A stretch of 64,000 bases of DNA from contig CALNHX010002997.1 of assembly GCA_940337035.1 (NCBI GenBank), forward strand, positions 1-64,000, written 5' to 3'. Source of the stretch: Agriotes lineatus. Its lineage: Eukaryota; Arthropoda; Insecta; Coleoptera; Elateridae. Below, in pieces: positions 45,081-54,261 of this stretch; the stretch's first letter is position 1; every line of letters begins with the position of its first letter. Below the pieces are notes generated by a model, which saw only the letters and a program-made list of their open reading frames with translations, was not told where the DNA came from and made no database searches. The position numbers and the translations under genes are program-made.

Positions 45081-45969
45081 CAGTGTGGTCCATTAAGTGT
45101 GCAATAAATGGGACATTTTTTTATTAGTTGTACAATCAAAATTTAAATACGACCACAAGTTAGTGCATGTTCGATAACCATATCAGATGCCCTTAGAATG
45201 GCTTCAAGTCAAACAATATACAGAGCAGGACAAACATATGAACTTCATTCAAGAATAAAGTTACCTTACTTCAAAAAATATTGCAAAATTTTATTGAGAA
45301 AAGTTGTTTAGAATCAAAAGTTATGTTCAAATACAAAGTCACGGCCTTCTATTCGAATTTTGATTCTTTTTTGTAAAATTTTGTATTATGTATGATACAT
45401 ATTTTTGTTATTCTGATTTTATTAAGAGTTTTTTCATATGTAAATTATTACTAGTAAATCATTTGCCTTGTTAAAAAGAATATTTGCGAAATTCTAAAGT
45501 TCTGTTAAATATCGTTGCAACAAACGTGAAGTGGACGGTTACCTAAAAAAATATAAATCCAAGTAAATTTTACAAATACGCTTCAAGTTGCTAAAAGTTA
45601 TTTAAAAGTGATGAGGTTGTGGCTACTTTATATACATATAAAATCAGAATAATAAAAATATGTATCACACAATATTTTCAAAAAAAAAAAAATTGAATAG
45701 GAGGCCGTGACTTTGTATTTGAGCATAACTTTTGATTCTAAACAACTTTTCTCAGTAAAATTTTGCTACATTTTTTGAAATAAGGGTACTTTATTCTTGA
45801 ACGAATTTAATATTGTTTGTCCTGCCCTGTATATTGTTTAACTTGAAGCCATTATAAGGGCATCTGATATGGTTATAGAACATGCACTACCTTTTGGCCG
45901 TATTTAAATCTCGATTGTACAACTAATAAAAAAAAATCCCATTTGTTGCACACTTAATGGACCACACTG
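45081..45969. mobile_element. TA-target foldback element (Tc1/mariner-type MITE)
   Basis: 889 bp with inverted arms of about 270 bp. The ends are CAGTGTGGTCCATTAAGTG and CACTTAATGGACCACACTG, with TA at 45079-45080 and 45970-45971. The arms diverge slightly, and the centre (45350-45700) is AT-rich. No transposase. It is inserted in the MULE transposase exon. Confidence 0.9.
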
Positions 45970-46960
45970 TATACACGTCGAGAAGAAGTGTCCTACCGCC
46001 TTTACTGACAAATTTACAAGAAGTTCACGATGCGTTAGAAGGTATAACTGTGGAAACTAATATGAGAAAACAATTTCTTCTTTTAAATAACCGTGAACTT
46101 AATGTTGCTATATTTTCTTGCAGTCGAAATTTAGAAATTTTGAGTAACCATAAAGAAATATACAGTGCGTACCAAATGTATGAAACCGGCCTTGTTATTT
46201 CAAAACTATTCAAGCTAAATCGATAAAATTTAATATGTATGCTGTTTACAAAGACTTCTATTATTTCCACAGTTTTGTTATTTTTTTAACTGACAAGGGA
46301 GCTGCACAGCCAACTTGATTTTTTTAAATAGGAAGGGGGGTCAAATCGCATACCGTTTGAAAGGTATTTTCAAGTGAAATTCAGCGACATGCCGCTTGCC
46401 ATAGTTATCTCTAAAGATAACTTCGCTATTGTATATTAAAAATTGGGAGTAGGTATTGACTGGATAACTGAAGATTTAGTGAGCGCTGAAAACAATGGTT
46501 AGTTTATGTTGTTTAACAAACGTCAAAAGCTTATGAATATTCTGGACAAGGATTCCCCAAATGATCCTCTTGATTATGTTGATGTGATGCTTCTCGATGA
46601 AGCCGCTGCGCTGTTGTACATATTCTCCCTCCAACTACCTCATTTGATGATTATGCTGATCACGTATCCATTCCACACATCAATAAACAATTAGAAAGCT
46701 GCAAACGAGTTGATGTAGTGTGGGACAAATACAATTCGACAAACCTCAAAGAAACCACTAGAGAAAAGCGAGGTAAGGGTGTTAGGAGAAAGTGTGAAGA
46801 AAGGAAGAAGCTCCCACTTAAGTGGGCCGATTTCTTAAAAGATTCCACCAACAAATAGAAACTTTTTGAATTCCTTTCAAGAAAATTGGCAAGTATTGAA
46901 CGTGCCGAAAACAAGGTAATTGTAATCACATGTGATGCCGAAGTTATTCTCCGGCGGAGA

Positions 46961-47088
46961 TTGGGAGTAGGTATTGACTGGATAACTGAAGATTTAGTGA
47001 GCGCTGAAAACAATGGTTAGTTTATGTTGTTTAACGAACGTCAAAATCTTATGAATATTCTGGACAAGGATTCCCCAAATGATCCTCT
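46961..47088 (+). repeat. 128-bp duplication within the broken gene
   Basis: Repeats 46443-46570 (from TTGGGAGTAGGTATTGACTG to AATGATCCTCT) with only two or three differences. It is inserted in the coding frame between DAEVILRR and DPCDHEEAE, so a later event broke the gene. Confidence 0.9.
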
Positions 47089-47282
47089 ATGATCCATGTG
47101 ACCATGAGGAAGCGGAGACCGGGCTGATATTCCACTTACAGGATGCACTGTTGAATGGCTGTATAGTCCGTACTGGACTTGAATCTAGTTTAGCGACCAA
47201 CTCCAATCGAGATGTGCTATACACCATTCGACGCGTCTCGTCAAGCTGAACAATATTGCTGCTGGGGACATTCGGGGCAGAC

Positions 47283-47572
47283 CATATATGTAATACTTAC
47301 TATATTGCTAGCGGCTATGAGTGCGAAACTCACGAAGGAAGTGAAACAGACAACCAACTCTTCAATGTATAATGGTGAGCTGTGCGCAAGCACGGCGGCG
47401 TCGTCCACCCAATGGGGAAGTGGTCAAGTTTAGAATTCGCTTCTAAAGGAGGAGTTCGAATTCTCACGCATGCGCACGAGACGCGTTATACTCGAAGTGA
47501 AACTATGTAGGCGCCGTAATGTTTTCGGGCATTCCGAGGCGCTACTAGCAATATATGTATAATACATATATG
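47283..47572 (+). mobile_element. MITE family CATATA, copy C
   Basis: 290 bp with ends CATATATGTAATACTTAC and GTATAATACATATATG. The 8-bp duplication GGGCAGAC lies at 47275-47282 and 47573-47580. It is uninterrupted, so it defines the family for copies A and B. Confidence 0.9.
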
Positions 47573-47714
47573 GGGCAGACCAATGGTTACTGAGATACAG
47601 CACTATAAAGTTTTTCTTTAATACATTTTTTCTTCGTGGAAAACACTCTGGGGCCTTTAGCGGGGCGCCGCGCAGCGCTTCGCGCAGCGTACCTCACCGA
47701 AGGCTAATAACAAG

Positions 47715-48193
47715 TAGAGTCCCTGTATATAGTTATATAAGAGTCGGGCAAACACAAATGTCAGCCGCCATTAGTGTTCCAAAAATAAATGATGCGTTCA
47801 AGGCCGGAGTTGTTTTCCTTAGTATGTGTCACTTTGATGAATTTAATTACGTGTCAGTTTGACATTGTCTATAAATGTTAAACTTAATGCATTTACGAAA
47901 ACTACACTGGTAGGTATCTACCGTTTACCGATTGGTGGTCAGCCGATTTTGCAGTAGATAGATCGGATTGAGTAATTTACGAGCGGTTTTTTGGTGGTGT
48001 AGTAAACATATAACCTCTAAAAACTTGTCTTGTCGTCGAATCGAACAATATTACGTACGTCATTTAATTGTCATTGCCATAGCCACCCTTCAAATTTCCA
48101 TTTTAAATTACTGCGCATGCGCAGTGGATCGTAGCCAATCAAAAATTGAACCGCGTTTGCCCGACTCTTATCTTACTATATACAGGGACTCTA
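47715..48193. mobile_element. hAT-type MITE, family TAGAGTCCCTG, copy 2
   Basis: 479 bp with inverted ends TAGAGTCCCTG.. and ..CAGGGACTCTA. The exact 8-bp duplication ATAACAAG lies at 47707-47714 and 48194-48201. Same family as 2525-3007. Confidence 0.92.
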
Positions 48194-48201
48194 ATAACAA
48201 G

Positions 48202-48246
48202 TCACACTGCGCGCCACCTAACCTAACCTTACCTAACCTAACCTAA
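48202..48246 (-). repeat. Telomere-like array, C-rich orientation
   Basis: CCTAA repeats (CCTAACCTAACC with a CCTTA variant) at the inner end of the left outer arm, ending where a second forward arm begins. Confidence 0.8.
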
Positions 48247-48427
48247 TCTAGTTTAGCGACCACCTCCGATCGACATATGCTATACACCATTCAACGAGTC
48301 TCGTCGAGCTGAACAATATTGATGCTGGGGACATTCGGGGCAGACAAACGGTTACTGAGATACAGCACATTAAAGATTAAAATGTCCCACACTAAGTCTA
48401 TGGCACGTTTGCTTTAAAATGTCTTTA

Positions 48428-48857
48428 TGTTAAATCATGTGTGTTGGGTTGGGTTGGGTAGGGTTGGGTTGGGTAGGGTTGGGTTGGGTTGGGTCGGGTT
48501 GGGCCGGGTTGGGTTGGGTTAGTTTGGGTAAGGTTAGGTTAGGTTAGGTTAGGTTAGGTTAGGTTAGGTAAGGTTACGTTAGGTTAGGTTGTTAGGTTAG
48601 TTTAGGTAAGGTTATGTTGGGTTAGGTTAGGTTAGGTTAGGTAAGGTTAGGTTAAGTTAGGTTAGGTAAGGATAGGTTAGTTTAGGTTATGTTAGGTAAG
48701 GTTAGGTTAGGTTAGGTTAGGTTAGGTAAGTTTACGTTAGGTTAGGTAAGGTAAGGTTAGGTTAGGTTAGGTAAGGTTAGGTTAGGTTAGGTTAGGATAG
48801 GTTAGGTTAGGTTAGGTTAGGTAAGGTAAGGTTAGGTTAGGTAAGGTTAAGTTAGGT
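48428..48857 (+). repeat. Telomere-like (TTAGG)n array with TTGGG zone
   Basis: About 430 bp of pentamer repeats. The first 100 bp are mostly TTGGG with TAGGG, TCGGG and CCGGG variants. The remainder is TTAGG with frequent TAAGG variants. TTAGG is the usual insect telomere unit. It is bounded on the right by the inverted arm starting GTGGCGCGCAGTGTGACTTG. An interstitial array, not a chromosome end. Confidence 0.92.
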
Positions 48858-49069
48858 GGCGCGCAGTGTGACTTGTTATTAGCCTTCGGTGAGGTACGCT
48901 GTGCGGCGCCCCGCCGAAGGCCACAGAGTGTTTTCCACAAAGAAAAATTTTTTTCACGCTTCGCAATTAATTTTTAGTTGGATGGTCCTGTATGTTCGTA
49001 TATATTTTGCTTATGGCTGGGGGGCGTTTTTCAAAAACTTTATAGTGCTGTATCTCAGTAACCATTGGT

Positions 49070-49232
49070 TTAGGTTAGGTTAGGTTAGGTAAGGTAAGGT
49101 AAGGTAAGGTTAGGTTAGGTTAGGTAAGGTTAGGTTAGGTTAGGATAGGTAAGGTTAGGTTAAGTTAGGTAAGGTAAGGTTAGGTTAGATTAGGTTAGGT
49201 TAGGATAGGTTAGGTTAGGTTAGGTAAGGTTA
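49070..49232 (+). repeat. Second (TTAGG)n array
   Basis: About 160 bp of TTAGG/TAAGG pentamers between two inverted arm copies. It follows CAGTAACCATTGGT on the left and ends at CATGGCGAGCAGTGTGACTTG on the right. Confidence 0.9.
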
Positions 49233-50114
49233 GGTTACATGGCGAGCAGTGTGACTTGCGACTGCAAAGCGCTACGCGGCGCCCCTCCAAAGGCCCCAGA
49301 GTGTTATCCACGCAGAAAAAATTTATAAGAAAAAAACTTTATAGTGCTGTATCTCAGTAACCATTGGTCTGCCCCGAATGTCCCCAGCAACAATATTGTT
49401 CTGCTCGACGAGACGCGTCGAATGGTGTATAGCACATGTCGATCGGTGTTGGTAGCTAAACTAGATTCTTACCCCGTACTGTTGACACGGATGTAGTGGT
49501 AATCTTCATTGGCAAGTTCCATCACCGGGTGACCTTGTCTGCAGATGTGGAAATTTGTGTTGTTTTTGGTACAGGCAAAACATTTACTTATATTCACATT
49601 AATGCTATCTACGAGAAGCTGGGTGTAGAGAAATTCCAAACCCTTCCTGTATTCCACAGTCTCACGAGATGTGATACCACATCATTGTTTTTTGGACGAG
49701 GCAAGAAATCTGAATGAGAGAGATGGAATTGTTACTGTCAAGTGACACATGCCTTTACCTACATGGCACTCCACAATTACACAGAACTTGATATTGATAT
49801 TGAAAATGTTAAACTACTAGAACGCCTCACCGTGATCTTGTATGATAAGAACTGTGATTCAGACAATGTGAATAAAGCCAGGGAGGATTTGTTTTGTCAG
49901 AAGAGTAAATCAATGAAGAAACTTTCCCCAACGAAGGACGCACTACTCCTACACTCCAAGCGGGCTGCATATCACGCAGGAGTATGGTGTACTAGTGAGC
50001 ACAGTCAACAGCATGCTCCTAATTCAGAAGACTGGAGCTGGACTCAGAAAGTAGACAGTGCATCATGGGTTCCTGTATGGAACATCTTACCTATTGCTTC
50101 AAATGTCTTTTTTA

Positions 50115-50659
50115 TGTGAAGTCTTTAAAGATTTATAATTGGAAAAAATAATACAAAATCTTAATTACTTCTTTGGATTTTTTATTATTTTCCGAAAAGT
50201 AATATGTCTGCATAATTTTTATGCTTTTTATGCAAGGAGTTTTTTTAAGAAAAATATTTTTCAATTCTAATTAATACCTATGTCAATGGCTTCTAGAAAC
50301 TCCAACGTAGCCCTGTTAATGAATTACTGTTACAAAAATCCTTTAAATGTTCTTTTACAGTTGTCTAAATGAGGAGGTTTTTCTTTATCCAACTTACATG
50401 TTCTATAAAATTTCCTCATTTAGACAATTGTAAAAGAACATTTACAGGAGTTTTGTAACAGTGATTCATTAACAGGGTTAGATGAGAGTTTATAGAAGCC
50501 ATTTAAATATATATTAATTAGAACTGAAAAATATGTCTCCTAAAAAGCGTTTTGCATAGAAAACGTAAACATTATGCAAACTACTTTTCGTTAAATAATA
50601 AAAAATCTAAAGAAGTAATTAACATCTTATATAAGTTTTTCCAACTATAAGTCTTCACA
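50115..50659. repeat. 545-bp palindromic foldback
   Basis: Ends TGTGAAGTCTT and AGTCTTCACA. Arms of about 250 bp pair nearly throughout, for example AATTACTTCTTTGGATTTTT against AAAATCTAAAGAAGTAATT and CTTTTACAGTTGTCTAAATG against CATTTAGACAATTGTAAAAG. It starts just at the last codons of the broken gene, so it probably removed that gene's 3' end. Confidence 0.85.
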
Positions 50660-51265
50660 AAATAAAAAAATTATTTTTAGCTAAAGCTAAAAAAAATAGA
50701 TGTCTTCTGGCCTTGAGACTTTTCAGTTAGCTAACAATAACACACTCTTAAAAAACTCATTGAAATCTTACTCAATTTCCGAAAAACAGCACCTTTTGGA
50801 TTTTGACAATTTCGAAAAACTCCATTTCCTAAGTAAGTAAGCATCACTCGGTATATATGATAGGGACTAAATATGTTTTTAAACAAGCAGAAATTATTGA
50901 CGTAAAGTCTTTTAGAAGAATCAAAAATTAAGATCTATTTCATATTATGCCGACTTTTTGGCGGTCACTGTATATTAGTGAATAAATATATAGACTGATA
51001 CATTTAAAAATTATGTAGTTCTATTTCCTGACCCTAAATATGTATATTCAGACACCAAGTTTGTGATTCTAAGTGATTTAGAAGCCGAGATGTTGATAAT
51101 ATACTTATATTTTAAAATGGCCGCTATAAAATCTAAGATGGCGGACGGAGGAGTTGGTTCCTATCAAAAATTGAAAGCTAAGTACCTAAGTAATACCTGG
51201 AAAGAAATTGGTGCTTTTGTCCGGTGTGTCCACATTAACGCGTAATTCAACCTTAAGCTGCCCCA
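50660..51265. other. Rest of the TA-target composite element
   Basis: AT-rich, no gene motif. A 60-codon frame at 51063-51245 contains ATGGCCGCTATAAAATC-type codons but nothing I recognise. Confidence 0.45.
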
Positions 51266-51576
51266 CTATAGCTTGAATAGGTTTGATATAACAAGGCCGG
51301 TTCCATACATTTGGTACGCACTGTATGTAGATGGCACTTTTTATTACAGTCCAAGATATTTTGTACAAACGTTTACATTACATATTGTAGAAAATGGTCA
51401 TTACATAACATTAGTATTTGCATTACTACTAAATAAAAGGGCTATGTATTTAAATTCATCAGTGATTTTTTAAAGAACAAACATTTGGAATTTTTCCCTA
51501 ATGAAATTGTGTGTTATTTTGAAGAAGCAATCCACAGCGGAGCGAAATTAATTTGACCAGATATTAATTGGTTAAA

Positions 51577-51955
51577 AGTAAACAGCTGGTGTTAAATTTA
51601 GAATTTTGAACTGGAAGTGAGGTTATAAAGTTATTCTAGTTACTTCTTTAGTTGGAGGTAAAGTGTTTTTTAAATAATTAAAGCAGTATGTAATGAATAA
51701 AGTCAAATAAGTACTATTATATTTACGTTTGATAACTAGCTTTGACAGCTACCGGCTACAGAAACAGTCACCTGTGCCTTCAAGGCCATCTCTTTACTAT
51801 GATATAAATTTTAACTGTGATAAATGCAAACATTTGTTAAATCGACATTTATCGATTAATAACAGTAAATTTAAGGCCGTAGAAAATATATTGTGTGCAA
51901 ACTCGTGCTAAAAGTGTTTATGCAAGAAACATGTTATTAAACTCGGCCTTCGGCT
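51577..51955. repeat. Dispersed repeat, copy 2
   Basis: Matches 23877-24165 and begins where MULE coding similarity ends, so it marks the truncation of that gene. It carries about 100 bp extra at 51794-51897. Confidence 0.75.
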
Positions 51956-52612
51956 TCGTTCCATAATTTCATAGAGAGACGTTTTTGACGTTAGTGTCTT
52001 TGTGTTGAATCTTTCGCCATCGTCCGGTTTAAACTTTCCTGAGATGGTTTGTTGCGCATTTTGGATTGCTAGCTATGCCAGGACAATCGATTAAGGCATA
52101 TTTTGACCCGAAAATACGCAGATATAAATTGATTGAGTGAGCACATTTTTGAGGTTGTGTGAGATTCTGTCAGATTTTTCTGCCTTCACCCTACGGGCTA
52201 AGCTGATCGATACGAGTGGAATTAACCTCGCTGCTCCTGAATGGAATGAGAATTGCCTAAGAACCGTGTCCACCTACGTGCAAGCAGAAGAAGCTGGAAT
52301 TAATGTCGCATCCACCTCGTACTGCATATGCAGTTCATGTCGGCTTCACTGTTTTTACCAAATTGTGTTTTTATGTGTATGTTGATTTAACGCCAGCTTA
52401 GGGTTGAGTGGTTTAATTCTGAAATAGATAACTTCGCCTTGTATGTCAAAAATTAGCTGAGTGGGCGGTTACTCCACTTTACGTTTGTTCCCTCTAAATA
52501 TCGAACATATTAAGGTTGTCGCCTGGAAAAAACGATCCTAGAATATCACAGTGTAATATAAACTACCATGCAGATATCTGAATGTGGGGAAATTTGCAAT
52601 ATGAAATTAAAT
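51956..52612. other. Intergenic, nothing recognised
   Basis: No supported gene. An 82-codon frame at 52137-52385 (+) has no motif. Confidence 0.45.
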
Positions 52613-52762
52613 CACTAAGGGCCGGTTCTACAATGCAAGTATATACCAAGAAAAAGCTATCCGAGGTATAATTGTCATAGTTTACTTTGTTACAGCAATC
52701 GTTTCTAGGGTATTTAATCCCCGGATAACTTTATCCTTGGTTTGTAGAACCGGCTCTTAGTG
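52613..52762. repeat. 150-bp MITE with GGGCCGGTTCTAC-type ends
   Basis: Ends CACTAAGGGCCGGTTCTACAA and TTGTAGAACCGGCTCTTAGTG are inverted. The end sequence resembles PIF/Harbinger-type MITEs, whose targets are 3-bp TWA. Here the flanking triplets are TAA and TTA, so the target is not exact. Confidence 0.7.
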
Positions 52763-52952
52763 TGGAACGCAGTAACGTATTAGCATTCATTCATCCAACG
52801 GATTGCCTCAAAATTAACTGTTTTGGCTATTTTAAAGTTTAAATTAATCCAGTTTGGAAAATCAGCATATAGGTATTTACTCAGCAAGGGTTGCGTTTTC
52901 ACGCACACTGCCTCTGGTACGAATTAGGAAAATGTGATAATTAATTATCTTT

Positions 52953-53965
52953 TTCTTCTTCTTATTCTTCTTCTTCTCTTATTTAGGTCGAAACCCGTTT
53001 TTCTTCACGCATTTATTTCTTATGGTGTTTCAGTTGATGTGGAAACCCAGCTTTTCATCCATATTTTTAACCTTCTTCCGGGATCTCAATTTCCTTCTGG
53101 CCTTTGATCCCTTGCTATTTTGATTAGCTTATCGTCATCTGCTCTTTGGACGTGCTCATTCCATTTTCTTCATCTTTCTCTAACGAATCTTGCTACATCT
53201 CCGATTCCACATTCTTCTCTTATATCACTGTTTCTAATTCTATCCCTCCTTGTCTTCTCCACTATCGTTCTTAAGGTGTTCATTTCAGTTGTGGGCATCA
53301 GTTGCTTAGTTCTGCTTGTGTCGGCTCTGGTTTTCGTTGCATAGGTCATTATTGGTCTTATTGTTTTGTATATTTTTACTTTGCTTGTGAGGTATTTGTT
53401 TTTCCATGTAATGTCTCGGAGATATCCAGACACTCACGCTGCTCTCATGGTCTGTTGCTTGACTTTCTTGTAGCTACTCCGTTCGCTTGTTATTTTTGCC
53501 CCTAGGTACATCAAAGACATCACTTGTTCTATAATTCTGTTGTCTACTTCTAGTTTACACCTTATGGGCTCCTTTGAGACAACTAACGATTTTGTATTTT
53601 TTTGTTGATATCAGCATGTTATATCTTTTAGCCGTATTTGTGAACCTGTAGGGTTCACAAAGGTAGGTTGTCCTCGGTGTCTGCGACTAATATCGCATCG
53701 TCAGCATAACATAAGGTGGTTAACTTGTTTTCCCATTTTGTAACCGTTCATGTTCTTCACACTGTCTATAAGTTGTTCATAATCAGATTAAAGAATATTG
53801 AGCTTAAAGAGTCCCCTTGTCGTATACCAGTACTGCTTTTAATTTCTTCGGTTATACTTTTTGCTGTTTGTATTTTGGTCTCTAACCTCGAATTTGACAT
53901 AGCCTTACAGTGCCACCAACATATTATTTATACGTTTCAATTTCTACAGCCACCTTTTTAATGGA
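52953..53965 (-). pseudogene. LINE reverse transcriptase, 5'-truncated
   Basis: Minus-strand order: SSTGIRQGDSLSS near 53830, LCYADDAILVADTEDN near 53710-53660 (YADD catalytic loop), then SGYLRDITWKNKYL, PIMTYATKTRADTSRTKQL and RDRIRNSDIREECGI (53433-53170). The C-terminal WNEHVQRADDDKL and DPGRRLKIWMKSW blocks lie near 53160-53030. It ends in a (GAA)n-like tail (minus strand) at 52953-52992. The RT is RTE-like but different from 17881-21683. Stops and frameshifts are present near 53780, 53600 and 53100. The 5' end is cut near 53965, as is usual for aborted LINE insertions. Confidence 0.85.
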
Positions 53966-54261
53966 CATGTAGTATAATGCTTTTATATAAATGTTTGTTC
54001 ATAAATACAAAATGCGAAAAAAAAATAGCATCCTATAGCTATATTCGTTTAGTAAAACTTTACTTTTCTAAACTTGTTGTGTAATATACTATTATCAAAA
54101 TCTTCTATAATAAATAATTTTTTACGAAATTACGTAATAGTGTAAGATACAATGCAGTTACATGGGTTAACAACACGTGCAACTTTGACTGTGCGCTTTG
54201 AAATTCAACAGTTAATTATTATATCAAGAACATATTTTAAAGATAAGAAATACAACTTATA

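Larger units (their letters stand above)
47176..49473. mobile_element. Foldback element with telomere-like (TTAGG)n arms
   Basis: Flanked by the 8-bp repeat CCGTACTG (47168-47175 and 49474-49481). The arms are long, imperfect and inverted. From the outside each has GAATCTAGTTTAGC, CTATACACCATTCGACG, CTGGGGACATTCGGGGCAGA, a GGTTACTGAGATACAGCACT block, a GC-rich GGGGCGCCGCGCAGCG block and GTCACACTGC, then a CCTAA/TTAGG array. A second forward partial arm (48244-48385) and a second reverse arm (48854-49066) lie inside, so the element looks like one copy nested in another. It was hit by two MITEs (47283-47572 and 47715-48193). No coding capacity. Confidence 0.85.
46443..50119 (+). pseudogene. Broken gene of a widespread uncharacterised invertebrate family
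   Basis: Pieces at 46506-47175 and 49474-50119 join into one protein once 47176-49473 and one copy of CCGTACTG are removed. The join then reads GCIVRT-VDTDVVVIFIG. Recognisable blocks: DVMLLDEAAALL; after a frameshift near 46618, TSFDDYADHV; CKRVDVVWDKYN; TREKRGKGVRRKCE; KWADFLKD; CDHEEAETGL; RTVDTDVVV; VVFGTGK; LPVFHSLTRCDTTSLFFGRGKKS; KLSPTKDALLLHSKRAAYHAG. I know this pattern from long unnamed invertebrate proteins. The acidic EEAxT and VDTDVVV motifs resemble PIN/FEN-like nucleases, but that is inference. Stops occur near 46857 and 49717, and a 128-bp internal duplication is present (46961-47088). Confidence 0.7.
46163..51323. mobile_element. 5.2-kb TA-target composite element
   Basis: Ends CAGTGCGTACCAAATGTATG (left) and CATACATTTGGTACGCACTG (right) are inverted for about 53 bp. 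TA at 46161-46162 and 51324-51325. Its removal restores the MULE reading frame exactly. It contains a broken gene of an uncharacterised family, a foldback with telomere-like arrays, two MITEs and a 545-bp palindrome. The ends and TA target suggest Tc1/mariner mobility. No such transposase is inside, so it was moved in trans. Confidence 0.88.
44976..51573 (+). pseudogene. MULE-type transposase, split by two insertions
   Basis: Three coding pieces read collinearly: 44976-45080 (after acceptor TTATCTTTCAG; PRTVNELINKMCGIFKEVY), 45970-46162 (SRRSVLPPLL..EVHDAL, FLLLNNRELNVAIFSC, ILSNHKEIY) and 51324-51573 (VDGTFYYSPRYFVQTFT, ENGHYITLVFALLL). Removing 45081-45969 and 46163-51323, each with one TA, restores the frame at both joins (EVYTSRR and KEIYVDGTFYY). 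DGTFYY carries the first catalytic Asp of the MULE fold. A frameshift near 51440 leads to FISDFLKNKHLEF, and the expected DFEEA second Asp reads YFEEAIHSGAKLI, followed by a stop. The rest is missing, replaced by a dispersed repeat at 51577. Clearly dead. Confidence 0.85.

Noticed and set aside
48428..49232. True chromosome end
   Set aside because: The TTAGG arrays are interrupted, lie between inverted element arms, and have unique sequence and coding relics on both sides.
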